The position numbers and the translations under genes were made by a program. Shown here in pieces: positions 11,428 to 23,679 of a stretch of DNA of 64,000 nucleotides (position 1 is the first letter of the stretch; every line of letters begins with the position of its first letter). The notes below the pieces were generated by a model. The model made no database searches, was not told where the DNA came from, and saw only the letters and a program-made list of their open reading frames with translations. The stretch comes from Absidia repens (lineage: Eukaryota; Mucoromycota; Mucoromycetes; Mucorales; Cunninghamellaceae), in contig MCGE01000028.1 of assembly GCA_002105175.1 (NCBI GenBank), positions 434,001 to 498,000 of the forward strand, written 5' to 3'.

Positions 11428-12267
11428 ATGGTGCTCTTCCCTCACCCTCCCATTTTTTAAAGTTTAGAATTATCTTTAGTCCCTCACCCTTTCATCCCCA
11501 CCTTTTTTTGCATTCTCTCTTTATACAACTATCCCCGTATAGTTTATTATCGTTTTATCTTTATTTATTTATATATACATTCTTTTATTTTAGTTTTCTT
11601 GGTTAGTGTCCATCATATCTTTTATTCATTATGAAATCAATTCAATAAATCGGTCGATCCATCATTTTTTTTTTAAAACCCCCCCCCCATCTTCCTTTTT
11701 TTTATTAAATGTTTGTATATACTAGCCACGCTGTCGCACCGCAGGGTGCAGTCTATTGCTCAGCACGTTCACTTAGAAGGAATGGTCACAAATATAATAC
11801 AATCATTCTGAATCATTTGAAAAGGACGTTATTATATTTTGTTGTTATAGAAATTATCATGTCACCCATTTCTTGTTTTTTTTATTGAATAAAAACCATT
11901 GTGCCTGTATAACTTACTTGCTTTGTCTTTATTTGATTTTGTTTGCCATTGTTGTCATTGCTGCCTTGGTGTCATAGCTATGGTATAGATTTATGTCATC
12001 ATTATACAAAAACTTCAACCATTTTTATGATCGTCAAAGGCATTTATTGAAGTTCAGTTGCCTTGATGGTTTGCGGACAACAGTTACATATCTTCGGAGT
12101 CAGTCGATATGTGGAAGTTTTGTTGAGGAACCTTGAAATTGAATGATCCTGGAAATTTTCCAATAAAAAAAAAGTAGAGGTTTACTATAAAACTAGTACT
12201 ACTTTGCGCGGTCCTTGTAGAATCTGGAAACTGTTGCATCGTTTATATCACATTTGAATGTCAATAT

Positions 12268-12277
<10 letters not shown>

Positions 12278-12309
<32 letters not shown>
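12278..12309. repeat. (TA)n microsatellite
   Basis: A run of about 16 TA dinucleotides, preceded by a short (CA)n stretch. Confidence 0.95.
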
Positions 12310-12312
<3 letters not shown>

Positions 12313-12689
12313 CTATGCAAACATATAATTGCTGAGCAGTGTTTCTATTTCTAATTCTCCGCCATTGGCCATCAGACTTGTTACGATAGATGTTGCAAAT
12401 ACGTTGAAGCATGCACGCAAGAAACGTTAACTATGAAATGAAGTCATGCTGGTTGTTATTAAATTCTGCCCCATGCGTCAGCGAAATCACGGTCCTAAAT
12501 ATATATTACAGCATTTTAATCCCTGGTTTATGCCCCCAAAAAGTTGTTCAATATTCGATGAGTCTAATGGTTAAAAAAATAGATCATTTTTTTGGATCGC
12601 AAACATAGACTTCAAAAAGTCATCAGCAATGCAGGGATTTAATAGAGCTAGAATAAGGGAGACTAACATACTGTACAAATAATTAGAAT

Positions 12690-13085
12690 GACTAAAAGGC
12701 TTTCTTTTATTGAAACACTAGACATGAGACAGACTTGCGGGACATTTTTCATTGAAGCATGTAAAAGATACATTTTTATTCAGACATAGATATAAGCTAT
12801 GAACCAATTATATAATACTAAGCTAGCGATGATTTCAGAAAGGTAAGTTAATGGTGATCCCAAATCCTAGATCCAAATTGCAAGGGTTTCCCCATGCATC
12901 TTGTAATCCCTGATTTGAAAACACATCTAAACTAGTCTTGCCACTAATCTAACTCCAACAACGCCTTATAGAAGTTGTATGATGAAGCAAAAAGGGAAAA
13001 TGAAAAGAAGGAGAGGGGAAAAATAAAAAATTGCGATTAAATAAATATTCACGTGGGCTGAATTTGAAACACTTCCTGTGGTCAA
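12690..13085 (+). repeat. Dispersed repeat family, copy R3 (3' portion)
   Basis: Shares the 3' half of the family: TTTTATTGAAAC, ACATTTTTATTCAGACATAG, AATCCTAGATCC, GGGTTTCCCCATGCATCTTG, TAATCCCTGA, CTAAACTAGTC, a purine run, then TTCACGTGGGCTG. The 5' blocks are not recognisable here. Confidence 0.75.
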
Positions 13086-13340
13086 TCTTGTGAGTGTTGG
13101 ATAGAACTTGGAAGAGTTATATAGTTATAAAACAATCTTTGGATCACAAAAAAAAAAAAAAAAAAAAAGAAACACCTAAAAATTTGATCAAAGCACCACC
13201 GAGTTTATTGTGACAATAAAAAAGGCAAGATATGTAATAACTGAAAAATATACAAGAATATAACTAATCTACGTGACGGGACGAGTAAAGGAGGGTTCAA
13301 AAAAAAAATGACACAGGTAATTATTCTACAATACATTATA

Positions 13341-16300
13341 TCAAAGACTGTCGTCAATATCATCATCATCATCATCACCATCACCATCAGCCTTGTCCAG
13401 TTCCAGCACTTTAAATAGACCATTGCTTGCGGCGACCGCCATGATGCGCCGTTTTTCCCGACCATTAGTACCCATTATTGGTTCATTCATGTCGGGCAAT
13501 TCCATATATCTTGTCACTGTGTCAGCCTATTAAAAATAAAAATAAAAAAAACCAAAAAAAAAAACCAAGGTATATTTGTGTTCAAATTAACATGTCATGA
13601 GAGAATGTTTCTTCAGTTTTTTTTTCTTACCAATTTCAGCGGTAGTGATGTCGATGTTGGTATCAAATTTGTATCCTGAAATGAATGATAAGAAAGTCCA
13701 CTGTATTCAATCACAGTCAAAAAAGAGTTGGATTCAATAGTTTGATTGTTGCTTTCAGTCATATCATGGTTGTTTTCCCCTTGTTGTATAAGAAGAGCCA
13801 GCTCTTTATTGTCCAGGAATTCTATATCTGTAACATGCCAATTCAATTCAAGATCAGCCAATGAATATTCTTTGCGAATAGGATTTGCTGAAAAAGAAGA
13901 TGACGATGATGGCAATACATAAGTGCTTTCATGACCGGTGACTTTCTCCCAAGATAGATGCACCACATACACTGTATGAGAAAGGAATTCGAAAACGCAT
14001 ATCAATACATGATATTGGTGGGTGAGAAGAGATATGAGATGTTTGAGAATAATATTTTCTTTCTTACCTTGCTCACCGTCGGTTGAGCCACGTTTGATAA
14101 AAGCGTAGTATTGATGTATCATGTCCTATAATGAGTATTTTTTAAACTCACATGAATATATTGCCCATACCCAAGACACTACTTTTCCTCCAAGTTACCT
14201 TGTCTTCCTGCATATAAGATGCCGCCGATCGTCCTTTTGAACCATCTAATAAATTCATTCTGTCACTAGAAGTCGCTAGATTCAACTCTATGTCATCCAA
14301 GTGCTTGACCAAATGAGGCATAATATTGGCAGGTCTTCCAGCTATCATCTTGCATCGCTTGGCCAATTCTGAAAACGTAAAAGGCAAGGGGGTCACAGAG
14401 AGCGTTCCATCTATGATAAATATTGTGAGTATACAACAATGTGCAAACTAGCTTCTTTTTAAAATTTCAACTTACCATTTGTAGTTGGTAATCCGTCAGG
14501 AGAAGTATCCATGAAGAAATCCGCGAGGCTGTCAGTCACAAAGTCTTCCATCAGATATTCCATGATAAGGTTTGGGGATTGATACAATGGACCAAGCGCA
14601 GTCCCTTGATAATCAGGCTGCGCTTGATCTGCTATTCTTTGCACCACTATTACACCAAAAAAAAAAAAAATAATCAGTAACTAGACATCTGTTTTTATTT
14701 TATTCTTATTTTCGCCGCTACCTCGATATATCCACAAGATGAATTCTTGAAAACGTCTAGATACCTGACCAACCGACTTCAAAAGTTGCTCCATTGTCCA
14801 CATGTATTGTTGGGTAAGTTTGATAGCAGCCGCAACGCTATCATTGCAGATTAACTCGCCGTATCTTTTGGTCCTATTTGCAAATTATGAATATATATTT
14901 TAAATCCAGTTTGATATCGAGTACTTTGCTTTAATTCATTACCATAGTCCATATCCACGTAACTTGCTTAACTGCAAAAGAAGTCGTTCACATGCCGGCT
15001 GAAGGTATTCTACAATAATTCGTTGGACATTGGTATAGCTGTGCATTGACTTTGTTTCCCACTGTTTCGCTTTCTAATATTATTCAAAGCATAAGAATAG
15101 TAAGTTTTGAATCGATAACTCAAGCATTTAATTCATATTTTTTTTCCTTCTCAATTCGTTACCTGCTGATCCAGTTCACCGCCACTCAAGTATTCATGTA
15201 CTGCGGGATTCAGATTTCCTGTTGCAAGTAGGCCTAGTAACTCGACCTGGGGTAAAGGAATCGCATCATCTATATAAACAAAAGAACACATTTTTTTGAG
15301 TCATACCATTTAGCATATCAAACGATAATATGACGGGTATTACCATTTGCGTCATTCAAATTCCTAGATATTTTGTCGGCATTTTGTCTAGCAAGTTTGG
15401 TATAGGCAGCATGGTGTGATTCCAGAATTTGTGTGCAATGTTGTGTATATCGGAGGAGATAATCAATTTCGTGTTCAATGGAAGCTACATTACATAGAGC
15501 TGATTTCTTTTGCTGTAGCACATGGGTATCCAGAGTAATAATGTTGTATTCATTGGTGTCGATGTCCTGAACCAAAATCTGAGACCTACTAAGATCTTCC
15601 GTGATATCGATATTTGCTATAAACCCCATCTACTTCCGAACCCCATCCAATAAAAAAAAGTGTTAATCATTCATCTTGGGTGAATTTTGCGTATATAGAA
15701 GAGTTATTACCGAAGACATAGTGATACATGGAATTGAACCAATATGATAACTACCATTTAAACTTGAAAAGTGGAATAAATCATTGTCAATGGCGATGTG
15801 TCAATAAAATGAAGTCTCTTTGCCTACTTTTTAATGCTTACCTAAGATGTAACGATCCATTTTGGTCACCAACAAGCAGTAAGGATTGTGTGTTGTTGAT
15901 TCTGGTTGTTCGTTCAGGCAAAGGATTTTTTTTGGCCGTTGAAATGGTAATAAAGGACTACAGAAAGCGGTGAAGTACATTAGTTATATTAATCGACATA
16001 CACTTCTTGGAAGTATTATTTACATTGGTTCTTCAGGAGGCACCATACTGAGACTAGGAAAAAAATTCTCCATATCGAAGGCATTTGGATCAAAACCAGT
16101 CTATGTGAGAGTATACAGAAGAAATATTTGGTAAGTCTTTTTGCAGGCACAGTCGTTTCAAATTACGGTATTTGATTTCTTACTATGTTTGGAGCTGAAT
16201 CATTAGGCGAATAATCGATCCACAATAAAGAAGATATTCCAAACAAAATATCAGTGCCAAAATCAAAATTAGAAGGAGGCCAACAAGATATAGGATCGGG

Positions 16301-16678
16301 AGTAAGCTGAGCAGTGTTCAACCTGTAGACAGTGCCATCTTGACATCCAAAGACAAACTCTTGGCCTACGTTTTACAACAGGAATGTTGTTGATAGATAA
16401 TAGACACGCCATTAATAACACAATCAAACATATACTATACAGGGTGGTATTCATTCCCTACCATTGGGGTGCCAGGAAACGCAAGTAACAGCTGATTTTA
16501 ATGTTGACGTAGACCAGATGGGTGTAATGCCAGCACGGCACACCTCCAAAGAATTATCTTGATGGACAAGGACACAAAGATCGTTGGAAGGACTCCAATC
16601 AATAGATATGGCAGCATCATCCAATATGGTGTATTCATACAAAGGGAAAGCTTCCGAGTCAGGATCGGTTGGAAACAT
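13341..16678 (-). CDS. APC4: Anaphase-promoting complex subunit 4 (APC4)
   Basis: This is a scaffold subunit of the APC/C ubiquitin ligase that drives mitotic exit. Fourteen exons on the minus strand (from 16462-16678 and 16365-16184 down to 13631-13971 and 13341-13526) give about 762 residues, near the usual length. The N-terminus has WD40-type strands (AISIDWSPSNDLCVLVHQD, CVSWHPNG, LLLVGDQNGSLHL). The centre carries the APC4 helical region, with NLNPAVHEYLSGGELDQQ, then MWTMEQLLKSVGQVSRRF and FILWIYR. The C-terminus ends in an acidic GDGDDDDDD tail. The ATG at 16678 is the best start, but a further 5' exon is possible. The frame between exons 16024-16100 and 15842-15957 fits only if one base is missing, most simply in the T8 run at 15926-15933. 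Confidence 0.88.
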
Positions 16679-17124
16679 ATTTGATCAAGATATACTCATA
16701 AAAAAAAAAGGACAGGAAGGAACCGCGTTTTTTTTTTTTTTTGAACTCGAAGCGGTCATTAAAAATGAATCTGCAACGAGTTACACCTATTGCTAAAAAC
16801 CCACACAAGAAATAACTAGCATAGTCATGCAACCTGACACTATCTTCCTCCATGATTTAACCGCTTCTAACTAGAATACGACAATCCCACTTAAATAATG
16901 GTCCTAAACACAGTTTAGCAACCTTTTCCCAACACCATGGTCACATCAACAAAACACAATAACATCATCAACAATATAATAACGATAAGACTTTGAGAAT
17001 AAAAAGGGCAGTTTTATTAAAGACTAACAAAAAAAATCATAAAAAAAAAACGAGAGGCAGTGTCAATAAAAAGTTCGCCGTTGTCCCAATATGCGAAAAT
17101 TCATGCAAGAAAGAATTACCTTGT

Positions 17125-17754
17125 TTATTTCTTCTTGGAGACACCGACGGTTCTACCACGACGACCAGTGGTCTTGGTGTGTTGACCACGGACACGGAGA
17201 CCCCAGTAGTGACGGAGACCACGATGGACACGGATCTTCTTCATACGTTCCAAATCTTCACGCATCTTGGTATCCAACACGTTAGAGATAACTTGGGAGT
17301 ACTTGCCATCGATGATATCCTTTTGTCTGTTGAGGAACCAGTTGGGATCTTGTATTGAGCAGGGTTTTGCAAAATGGTGACAATACGTTCCAATTCTTCG
17401 TTGGTCAATTCACCAGCACGCTTGTTCAAGTCAACATCGGCCTTCTTGCAAGCAACGTTGGCGAAACGGCGACCCACACCCTTAACGGAAGTCAAGGCAA
17501 TGACAATCTTGTCCTTACCGTCAACGTTGGTGTTAAGAAGACGAATGATATGTTGGAATTGGTTTCGTTCGGGTACAACGAGAGACTAGATTAAAATAAA
17601 TAAAAAAGTCAGTTAAAGAGATTCTTTCATCCATCCATCCATCCATCCATCTATTAGTATTAATTCCATCATCTATCTTCTGAACATCCACGCATTTTTT
17701 CTATAATGTTATCCTTCATCCCTACTCTCTCATCATTAATCCATCCTTTACCAT
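17125..17754 (-). CDS. RPS18: 40S ribosomal protein S18 (uS13), with apparent 1-nt deletion
   Basis: This small-subunit head protein contacts tRNA and bridges to the 60S subunit. The main exon (17125-17585, minus) reads [20 protein letters not shown]..., [14 protein letters not shown], then [16 protein letters not shown] and [17 protein letters not shown]. The initiator ATG lies outside this exon. The best candidate is ATG|GTAAAG at 17752-17754, followed by a 166-bp intron ending TCTAG. Corrected length would be about 154 residues, as expected. The frame breaks at YKIP|W: a GGG run (17344-17346, plus strand) must be GGGG to give the conserved [11 protein letters not shown]. The frame resumes perfectly afterwards, so this is probably a sequencing error rather than a pseudogene. 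Confidence 0.9.
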
Positions 17755-17931
17755 AATGCTATATATCGAGAAAAGAGGAAGTCTAATGATTTCACATCGA
17801 CAAAAGTAGAAATTTGGCAAATCAACGTTTTAAACACCGACCAGAAGAAATATAATATTTTTTTGCTCGCTGTGCTTCTACTAAATTCCTATTACTTGCC
17901 TTCAGTTTTTTGTCATATACAATGCCCTACT
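17755..17931. promoter_or_regulatory. Short divergent promoter region, RPS18 (-) / 17932 gene (+)
   Basis: Only about 177 bp separate the proposed RPS18 initiator and the start of the divergent gene at 17932. Promoters of both must overlap here or extend into the RPS18 first intron, which carries (CATC)n repeats at about 17631-17651. No specific element was identified. Confidence 0.35.
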
Positions 17932-18718
17932 ATGAAACGAGGAAGACAGCTCAAATCAAAACTTCGACAATACTCATCAAATTCTTCTACCACTGATGCC
18001 ACTACAGATTCTACACCAACAGCGACTTCTTCAGTGACAGAAAAGATAGCCAAATTACGTATCGAACAGTCAAGAGCAGTAGCAAATCGGCAAAGACGGC
18101 ACAATGAGACTTCGACTTTTGAAGGAGAACACCCACATCAAGCTTCATTAACAATCCATCCTGATGGTCCTTGTTTACCTCCTTGGACTGACTTAGTGGC
18201 ACCTGCGAATGAATCGTCATCTTCACCTTCACCTTCTACTCGTCGCCCTGCAAGAGCTGCGGCTGGACCACCTCCACCCCCATCTTGGACAAGAATGCGC
18301 CCTTCTCGACAACAAGAACTTTCGTCATCAACCAGGCTTCATTCTCTACAACAATATCGATTGCTATTGAAACAACAACATGGAGTGGTCTCGAGTTTGG
18401 CACGGATCTGCTGTCAACATTTGGCTGCGCTTTATGCAACTACTAATACCCTGGACTCTTCTTCACGGTGGATCTATCAAATGAAAACATTACCAGGTCA
18501 TATCAAACAACGAATTCTGTATGAATGGTCCTTTATTGGTGGTGAGGAATATACAATCAATGGCATGCGGTCGTCGGAGGCGATGGTGACGGATACTACT
18601 ATGGACTTATTCTTCCAAAAGACGGAATATGAAGAACTGTGGTTGGAAGCAAGTCATCTCTCTCTGGAGCGGCTCATACAAAGTTTCTGGAAAGTAAATC
18701 CGATAACGTCAACAACAA

Positions 18719-18754
<36 letters not shown>

Positions 18755-19464
18755 CAACAGCAGCAGTATCGGTGACAAATCTTGATCAACTTGTGGATGA
18801 TTGGGAGGATTTATTAGAGGAGGATACAACAACGGTACAAGACCATGACGACAATGATGATCCTTCTTTTGATGACACCCTACCTACATTCATACTTCAT
18901 ATGGATGAACAAGAAGAAATTGGAAAATGGAGCCATATCTATCAAGTGATGAAGTTTCTGCGACCTGATATTGACAACAGCTACCGTCTTCCTGGTACTT
19001 CTTCCTCGTATGCATTATCGAGTCCTTTCCTCGGCCGAACATTGGTATCTCTGAATCTCTCCTTCATGACTTCACCATCAAAGTCTGACTCCTCTTTGTC
19101 TTGGGTTACATTTGCTTATCTCATGGTGGCAACGCTTCCTAATCTCATGTGGTTGTATACAGCAGGATGCTTCGATGGGGGTGATGTAGTTCAAGGAACC
19201 CGTGTGTTATCTATTCTATCTCATGGGCTGCGCAAATTAAAATTCTGGGATTTATGTTATTACGATTGGCTGCAACTGGATCTGTTGACTTCGGTGGTGG
19301 ATTGGCGTCGTGATCTTTTGGAATTAAAAACTTTATGTTTATCATCATCTGGTTCGTCCCTTCCTGGCGCTGAACATGCCAACAATCAAAAAGCAATTGA
19401 AATATCTCGGTGGTTCAAGGAGAATCACCTATCAAGAATCAGCATTATTTGGGTAGATGGATAG
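17932..19464 (+). CDS. Uncharacterised protein with low-complexity N-terminus, F-box/LRR-like C-terminus
   Basis: A single-exon 510-residue protein that I do not recognise as a named family. The first in-frame ATG is at 17932 (MKRGRQLKSKLRQ). Residues up to about 150 are Ser/Thr/Pro-rich with a basic region. A polyalanine run from (GCA)n at 18722-18760 and a short acidic segment follow in the middle. LPGHIKQRILYEW resembles the start of F-box-type domains. The C-terminal third has leucine-rich strands (LVSLNLSF, LPNLMWLYTAGC, LRKLKFWDL, LKTLCLSS) typical of fungal F-box/LRR proteins. If so, it may be a substrate adaptor, but this is inference. It lies divergently from RPS18. Confidence 0.7.
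18722..18760 (+). repeat. (GCA)n repeat encoding polyalanine
   Basis: Ten or more near-perfect GCA codons, ending with ACA/GCA variants, inside the 17932-19464 protein. Length is likely variable between strains. Confidence 0.9.
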
Positions 19465-19706
19465 GTTTTAGATAGCATAGTTTATAGTTATGTCTATTGT
19501 CATTATGAATAAAAGATATATTTACACATTAATGGATGTCTTTCTAATCTAGGGATAGTGTGTTATTTGTGGGATTTGGGGTATTTTGATGGTGTGGGGT
19601 TTGAATTTTTCTTTTTTTCTCTTTTTTTTTTTTGCCTATCTTCCCCCCTTTTTTTCTTTTTCTTCCTCTTCTTCTTTATATTTTCTTGATATAGATTGGT
19701 CACAAT

Positions 19707-22700
19707 ATGCTTAAACTATTGGCAAGATTTATACCTCTTCTGACATTATACCTCACCTTGTCCTTTCTAACCCTCTCCAAAGCATGTGGCATGTAAGTCA
19801 TTGAATCATACCATTGTATCTTCCTTTATTGTTTTTATGGTCACACAAAGCATGCATTCAAGCAACTAACTCACCCAACGTTACTGATATTCATGATTTA
19901 ATTTATGGTAGTGTGGTCCACAATGAAGTATCATATCGATCAATAGACTTATTCAAACCTAAGTCTCCCTTGGAACTGAAGTACAAGCACCTTTTGACCT
20001 CTTTCCCAGGTTTTATGCAAGCCGGTTCATTCTTCCCTGACTGGTAAATAGACATTGTAGGAATACTGTGAGATTTTTATATTAATTTGCTATTGTCTTG
20101 TTGGCGCCTATAGGGGATATCAATGTCTAGGATATAATCAACAATCGGAAGATGGTAGGTATTCAGAAAGAGGGCGTGTAGATGATACTAACTACCTTTT
20201 TTTTTTGATTAGCTCACTGGGCACCATTTATCAAGACAGCCATTCGCTATGTTCGGGAAACATATCCGCAACCGTGGACCGATACTCACGTACAGGTAAT
20301 CCAATCACCATCAATGTTATTTGCGATTTTTTTTTTTTTTTTTTTTTTTTGATGTTTTTGATTTTGATTTTTTGATTTTACAATGAATGGGTTTAGGGAC
20401 TTGTGGTATTTATATTTGCAATCATGTCACATGATGTGGCAGATGTCAAATGGCATTCATTGAATGGACTGGATAACTACTTTGTCAAGGTCATGGCCGA
20501 AATGGAATTTGATGGGAACTACCAAAAAGCTCATACAGTCGCCGATACTGGTGCCGAATTCACATTGCAACATGCTTCTCGACTCGGGTATTTAAATGAA
20601 ACTTGGGAAGTGCCTCTTCAAGATTTAGTCAATATTTATGCCCTTTATTACGGTGACGACAAAAGAAAGCAGCAACAACAGCGACATCAGCCAATGGTGC
20701 CTCTGAAAGATCATCTTCATTACTGCATGGTAGCTGCTTTTGCAGGGGTCAAGTTGGATTTGAAATTTGGAAAATGGATGTTTAATTATTACGGAGCGAA
20801 AAGTCCTTTTTTGGTGGATCAACTGAACGACTATCATAAAGGAGGTAAGGAATTTCTGTAAATTTTATTTAAATACGCAAGTTTAAACTCACATCGTATT
20901 CGGTTTTTACCTTCTATGCCGATGATTGTGACGGTGGGCGCCTTTAGGATTACAAGATCTGTCCGCAAGCGCCGCTAACTGCTATCGCGATATGATTCAC
21001 TCTTTTGAAAATGGAACGCCGGATGTCCTTTGCAGCAACTATTTTGATGATACCAGCTTTAGATCAACCAACAAATCTTATTCAACACGTCATGGTCAAC
21101 AGTATAATTCCAACGAGGAATTCTTATCCCATCGGCACGATTTGGATCAGCTTTTAGTTAAAAATGGGGTCATCGAACAAATGGACAGCAAGAATGGTGT
21201 TCTTACTCTGACTCGGCATAAATCAGCAACCAATCAGCAGGAACAGCAGAATCATGAATACCAGCAAAAAGCAATGATACCTCAACAACAACAACCAAGA
21301 CAACAGAACTCAGCATACAATCAACAACAAATCCCTTTCCAGCGACTAATCAGCAAGCGCCCTGAATTTGTCACACCATTGCTATCAAAGCTAACGTCAT
21401 CACGGCAACTACAATATCACTTGGATCAGTGTCATTCTTTGAAAGAACCCACTCTGGGCAAGGTGGACGGTATTCCCACACTTTCTATTCCGACGTCATT
21501 GGCGGGATTTGGGCATGCAACGGTAAGAGGTGACTTCAATGGTGATGGTAATATGGATCTGGCCATCTCTGCGCCGTATCACGATGCTGCTACAGACACC
21601 ACGATGGCCGGTGCTGTGTTTATTTTGGATGGTGCAAAACCCATGTGGCGGCAATTGAACGCATGGAACGAATCAGCCTTGGTTTTGGCGGGCCAGTCTT
21701 CAGGTGGAAGGTTCGGTTGGGCGATGACTGTGGTGGATTTCAATAAGGATGGCGTGGATGACCTAGTTGTGGCAACACCATTTAGCAATAGGGATGACGA
21801 TAATGGCGGTGGTGGTACAGGCCATCTTGATATCTTCTTTGGCGGGCCCCATGGATTACAAGTAATGAAACCAGATATCACCATCAAACTCACTTCGTAT
21901 GACGACATCGAGGGTTTCGGATCCACTCTTGTTGCCTTTGATGTTGACCAGGATGGCTACCGTGATCTTTTGGTGGGATGTCCTTATTGTTCCACAGGAG
22001 CCTTGCCTCAGGTACAGCAAAGTGCTCACACAGTCAGAAAAGATCAGCTAACTCTATTCCATTTTTTTTTTTTTAACTGTAGGCTGGCAGACTCGACATG
22101 TTTTTAAGCAAATCGACTTATGGTATAAAACAAGGTATCATTACCAAGGCAGACCGAACTATATACAGCAGCTCACCTAGCCGATATGAACACTTTGGTT
22201 CTGCCATTGCGTTTTTGGAATCAACCGAAAAGGAAAATGGTGGAACACTTGTTATCGGAGCTCCTGGTGCAGTGATCAATGGTCACCCCAAAGTTGGAAA
22301 AATATATGGATTCAATGCGATGAGTTTACCTACACCAACAAGTCAATGGTATATGTCAGGAAAGTCAAAATTTGAACAATTTGGAAGGTAATTGAATTCA
22401 GGGGGGGGGAGTTGGTCACTTTATGCAGTTACTGATTTGCAACGGCCATTTTTATTTTGAAACAATAGTGTACTTGAAGGCTGGAAAAATGACTACTTGG
22501 TTGTGTCAAGTCCAACAGAGGTAATATAATAGGCATTTATACCATTAAATAATGACAAACTTTTTTATTTTACCTCCTTGTCTTTTTGGTGCGGGGATTC
22601 TGATTTAGGACACACACACTGGTGTAAAAAAATACTGGCAGGGTGGCAGTGTTCGACTATATGATTGGCATGCACTTGATAGGGGGAAAAATGAAATACC

Positions 22701-23303
22701 GATTCATTTCGGATTGGTTAGGAAAATCAAGGGACGACAAGTGTCAGGCCATTTTGGTGCAAGTGTCACATTTTTCGAGAACAAGGATGCCCAAGTGGGA
22801 TTATGGATAGGCGAACCTTTAGGACACAACGGTAAGTGGGTTTTATATGGTGATAGATAGGAAAAAATTCAGTACGATACCCTAACTCTTTTTTTACTTC
22901 AGAAAAAGGAAGACTTTATCGATGGGTACTGGGCGAAGAGCATCTCGGATGTCTAGAAGGCGATTATACCATGGTATGAATTGGACAGGGTCTGGACTAA
23001 AAATAAGGATTGATCGGAAAAAAACAGGATCCTTTTTTGGTTTCTAACTCTGATAATGATCATTTTTTTTTCTAGGCACGGTTTGGATCTCGGGTAATCA
23101 ATGTTGAATCAGATGTTATCTGTATCACTTCGCAGCATGACAGTCATAGCGCTAGGCAAGTTTTAATACCAAAAAACAGTCATCCCACTTCCCTCCGAAT
23201 AAATTGAAGAAGACGTCTTATAACATGCTATACTCACCGTTTGATTATTATCTGTTACTTATATAGGGTCGCTGGAGCAGTCCGTTTGTATCAATATACG
23301 TAG
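19707..23303 (+). CDS. GPI-specific phospholipase D (GPLD1-like), secreted
   Basis: This is a predicted 873-residue secreted enzyme that cleaves the GPI-anchor phosphodiester. Twelve exons run from 19707-19792 and 19912-20043 to 23076-23155 and 23267-23303. The signal peptide MLKLLARFIPLLTLYLTLSF leads directly to the mature start ACG-VVHNEVSYR, matching GPLD1's CGLSTHVEIGHR. The zinc-dependent phospholipase domain includes HWAPFIKTAIRYVRE, FAIMSHDVADVKWHSL and HTVADTGAEF. FG-GAP beta-propeller repeats follow: GDFNGDGNMDLAISAP, DFNKDGVDDLVVATP and DVDQDGYRDLLVGCP. A Gln-rich loop interrupts the region between them. The last intron (23156-23266) uses a GC donor (AG|GCAAGT). TAG is at 23301-23303, with AATAAA at about 23359. 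The extracellular location is inferred from the signal peptide. Confidence 0.9.
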
Positions 23304-23679
23304 TTTATTAGTATTTAGTTTATATCAATTTTGTGTAATTATAGTGTTTTTTATTTTTAATAAAACTTCTATTCTTCTATTTTTACTAATGACTTTAAAC
23401 AACCGTCTTCACCATTAGTGAAACAGTAGTTTGTTCATGCTGAACTCAACCCACCCATCCATCGGAGATAGAACTGTTTTTTCCTTTTTTCTTTTGAGCG
23501 ACGTATTTCTCGACCCCTGTTTTTTCCTTCTTTTTTTTTTTTTTTTTTTTTTTTGTTGCTCTTCTTCTTCTTCTTGTTTTTTACTCTTTCCACATTTCTT
23601 TTTCTTTTTTTTTTTTCCAAACTTCTTTTTCTTCTTTATTCATATCTTCTCTTGCACCTTTTTTATTTTTGTTTTCCAC
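23304..23679. other. Spacer and pyrimidine-rich 5' leader of the zinc-finger gene
   Basis: This contains the poly(A) region of the GPI-PLD gene, then a strongly T/C-rich strand (23470-23670, with T24 at about 23531-23554), which looks like the leader or core promoter of the next gene. No separate coding frame is convincing. Confidence 0.5.

Larger units (their letters stand above)
11428..13340. other. Intergenic region between convergent NIFK-like and APC4 genes
   Basis: No gene recognised. The stretch contains a C9 tract (about 11682-11690), a (TA)n microsatellite (about 12278-12309), and a partial plus-strand copy of the dispersed repeat family (about 12690-13085). The rest is AT-rich without clear features. 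Confidence 0.6.

Noticed and set aside
16993..17358. Plus-strand ORF over RPS18
   Set aside because: It is antisense to a clear ribosomal protein, and its Thr/Asp-rich composition is that of a shadow.
19851..19911. Extension of GPI-PLD exon 2 upstream to 19851
   Set aside because: Joining it to the signal-peptide exon breaks the frame. The acceptor at 19911 gives the conserved ACG-VVHNEVSYR junction.
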